Origin: Leucobacter tardus
Lineage (GTDB): Bacteria; Actinomycetota; Actinomycetes; Actinomycetales; Microbacteriaceae
Length of the DNA stretch: 64,000 nt
Assembly (NCBI RefSeq): GCF_017583045.1
Contig: NZ_JAGFBF010000005.1
Coordinates: 186,001 to 250,000, forward strand
Reading direction: 5' to 3'
Numbering within the stretch: the stretch's first letter is position 1; every line of letters starts with the position of its first letter. Under the pieces are notes generated by a model. The model worked only from the letters and a program-made list of their open reading frames with translations, had not been told where the DNA came from and ran no database searches. Made by a program: the position numbers and the translations under genes. Below, in pieces: positions 63,801 through 64,000 of the stretch.

Positions 63801-64000
63801 CAGCTGCCCCCGGCGAAGATGTACCCCTGGATCGCCGCGACGCGGCACGCCACCCCCGGTGTCGGGCTCATCTCGCCGCCCCCGCACCACGACATCTACT
63901 CGATCGAAGACCTGAAGCAGCTCATCTTCGATCTGAAGCGGGCCAACCCGTCCGCGCGCGTCAGCACGAAGCTCGTGGCGCAGAGCGGCATCGGTCCGGT
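60891..64000 (+). CDS. gltB: Glutamate synthase large subunit (partial, 3' end outside)
   Basis: The ATG at 60891 has GAGGAGAGAGGA upstream; the frame is open to the window end (1036 residues seen of about 1500). The pro-peptide is 28 residues and the N-terminal nucleophile of the glutaminase domain is C29 (DACGLASVV). RWSTNTFPSW-type signature appears as RYSTNTFPSW and NGEIN follows. The central domain and the start of the FMN synthase domain (GAMSYGSISLEAH, GGKSNTGEGGE) are visible. It makes glutamate from glutamine and 2-oxoglutarate; gltD would be expected downstream. Confidence 0.96.
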   Translation, partial: MRATPLTPPGSNLPEKVGLYDPADERDACGLASVVSLRSEATHEIVALALEALENLEHRGAVGSDAGTGDGAGILCAIPDTFLRAVLAESEPSVELPEAGKYVTGLGFLPQSTTERRAAKYRIEAIARDEGLKVLTWREVPTRPDVLGGSARAVSPTIEQPVLVSTGGARGDTLLIERRAFRTRKRIERELGSYFPSLSARTMVYKGMVTTLQLSRFYPDLTDERFASRFAIVHSRYSTNTFPSWHLAQPLRYLAHNGEINTVRGNRNWMRARESQLASEALGDLRPLLPICSPSGSDSASFDEVLELLVISGRSLPHALAMMVPEAWESESGLDPKVRDFFEYHSLIMEPWDGPAAMIGTDGTHLVAQLDRNGLRPGRFQVTEDGLLVMASETGVLDVEPSRVVQRGRLQPGRMLAVNLDTGEIREDDDVKAELANLAPWGEWLEEGRIRLADLPEREHLVHPPASITRRQRTFGYTEEELRLLLTPMAREGIEPIAAMGTDTPIAVLSDRPRLLFDYFVQQFAQVTNPPLDALREELVTSLQTGIGPQANLLEQSADHARQIIVDFPVIDNDALARIQHLGDDPERERSVTIRGLYPVDYESKGLADRIEEMCWEASAAIEAGAEFLILSDRDSNKDLAPVPSLLAVSAVHHHLIREGTRMRATLIVEAGDVREVHHVASLIGYGAAAVNPYLAMETVGLLVRSGEIEGLAEEEAIARLIKSLGKGLLKVMSKMGISTVASFCGAQTFEAIGLASEIVERFFTGTTTRLGGVGLDVLAREVAARHRAAYPDDPAALAHQRLDSGGEYRWRRGAEPHLFDPETIYKLQHGTRTASREIFSEYTQRVNEQQERLMTLRGLIRFEPYRAPVPLDEVESVERIVRRFATGAMSYGSISLEAHQTLAIAMNRLGGKSNTGEGGEAPERLLDPERRSAIKQVASGRFGVTSMYLTHADEIQIKLAQGAKPGEGGQLPPAKMYPWIAATRHATPGVGLISPPPHHDIYSIEDLKQLIFDLKRANPSARVSTKLVAQSGIGP

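Noticed and set aside
1..64000. CRISPR array or cas genes
   Set aside because: No regularly spaced 20-40 base repeats were seen; the only dense repeats are the 8-base GGTAC motifs and the 9-base repeat in the TRIC gene.

Overview
The window is high-GC DNA of an actinobacterium, most likely Microbacteriaceae (Leucobacter-like; genus not certain). Evidence: the mycothiol gene mshC, pafBC, rbpA, a WhiB protein, two adjacent clpP genes next to tig and clpX, many GTG starts, and several genes whose -10 box lies 6-8 bases before the start codon (leaderless mRNAs).

Positions 300-12324 hold an integrated element of about 12 kb, bounded by a 48-bp direct repeat of the 3' part of a tRNA-Val(GAC) gene. 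It reads as a probable phage satellite not matched to any family I know. On the minus strand a tightly overlapping gene run encodes an excisionase-like protein, a small protein, a PrimPol/RepA-type replication protein, WhiB, two unknown proteins, and small and large terminase. An array of GGTAC-centred repeats (candidate origin) lies between the replication gene and whiB. On the plus strand a candidate repressor and a tyrosine integrase form an operon driven by a promoter that contains a palindrome. The attL end carries two possible cargo genes: a YHATR-motif protein and a DUF4352-like membrane protein. There is no portal, capsid, protease or tail gene, so the element could package its own DNA only into particles supplied by a helper phage.

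The rest is host chromosome. 12281-14000: tRNA genes Val(GAC), Cys, Gly and Val(CAC), plus an HELMH-motif membrane protein. 14099-20271: an amine catabolic cluster (AraC regulator, GMC oxidoreductase, copper amine oxidase, aldehyde dehydrogenase). 20410-26060: thrS-HIT-yebC-ruvC, a TRIC-type channel gene, recO. 26119-31374: uppS, dusB, dgt, dnaG. 31478-33507: an orphan ABC ATPase, a gamma-carbonic anhydrase and tRNA-Asn, Gly and Pro. 33576-41208: tig, clpP1, clpP2, clpX, a lipoprotein, a small protein and valS. 41395-48525: TetR/MFS pair, BrkB-type protein, 3-methyladenine glycosylase, M20 peptidase, uppP and mshC. 48553-59655: PAC2 protein, a HAD-TrmI fusion, an FKBP-like lipoprotein, pafB, pafC, tatC, a HelY-type helicase, lnt and rbpA. 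59834-64000: an SDR protein and the start of gltB, which runs off the window.

The main points for follow-up are the element (terminase without capsid, origin repeats, regulatory switch, replacement of the tRNA terminator) and the HAD-TrmI single-frame fusion. Smaller oddities are a cysteine-free RbpA, an SDR with Val at the catalytic Tyr position, tatC without adjacent tatA, and ruvC without adjacent ruvAB.
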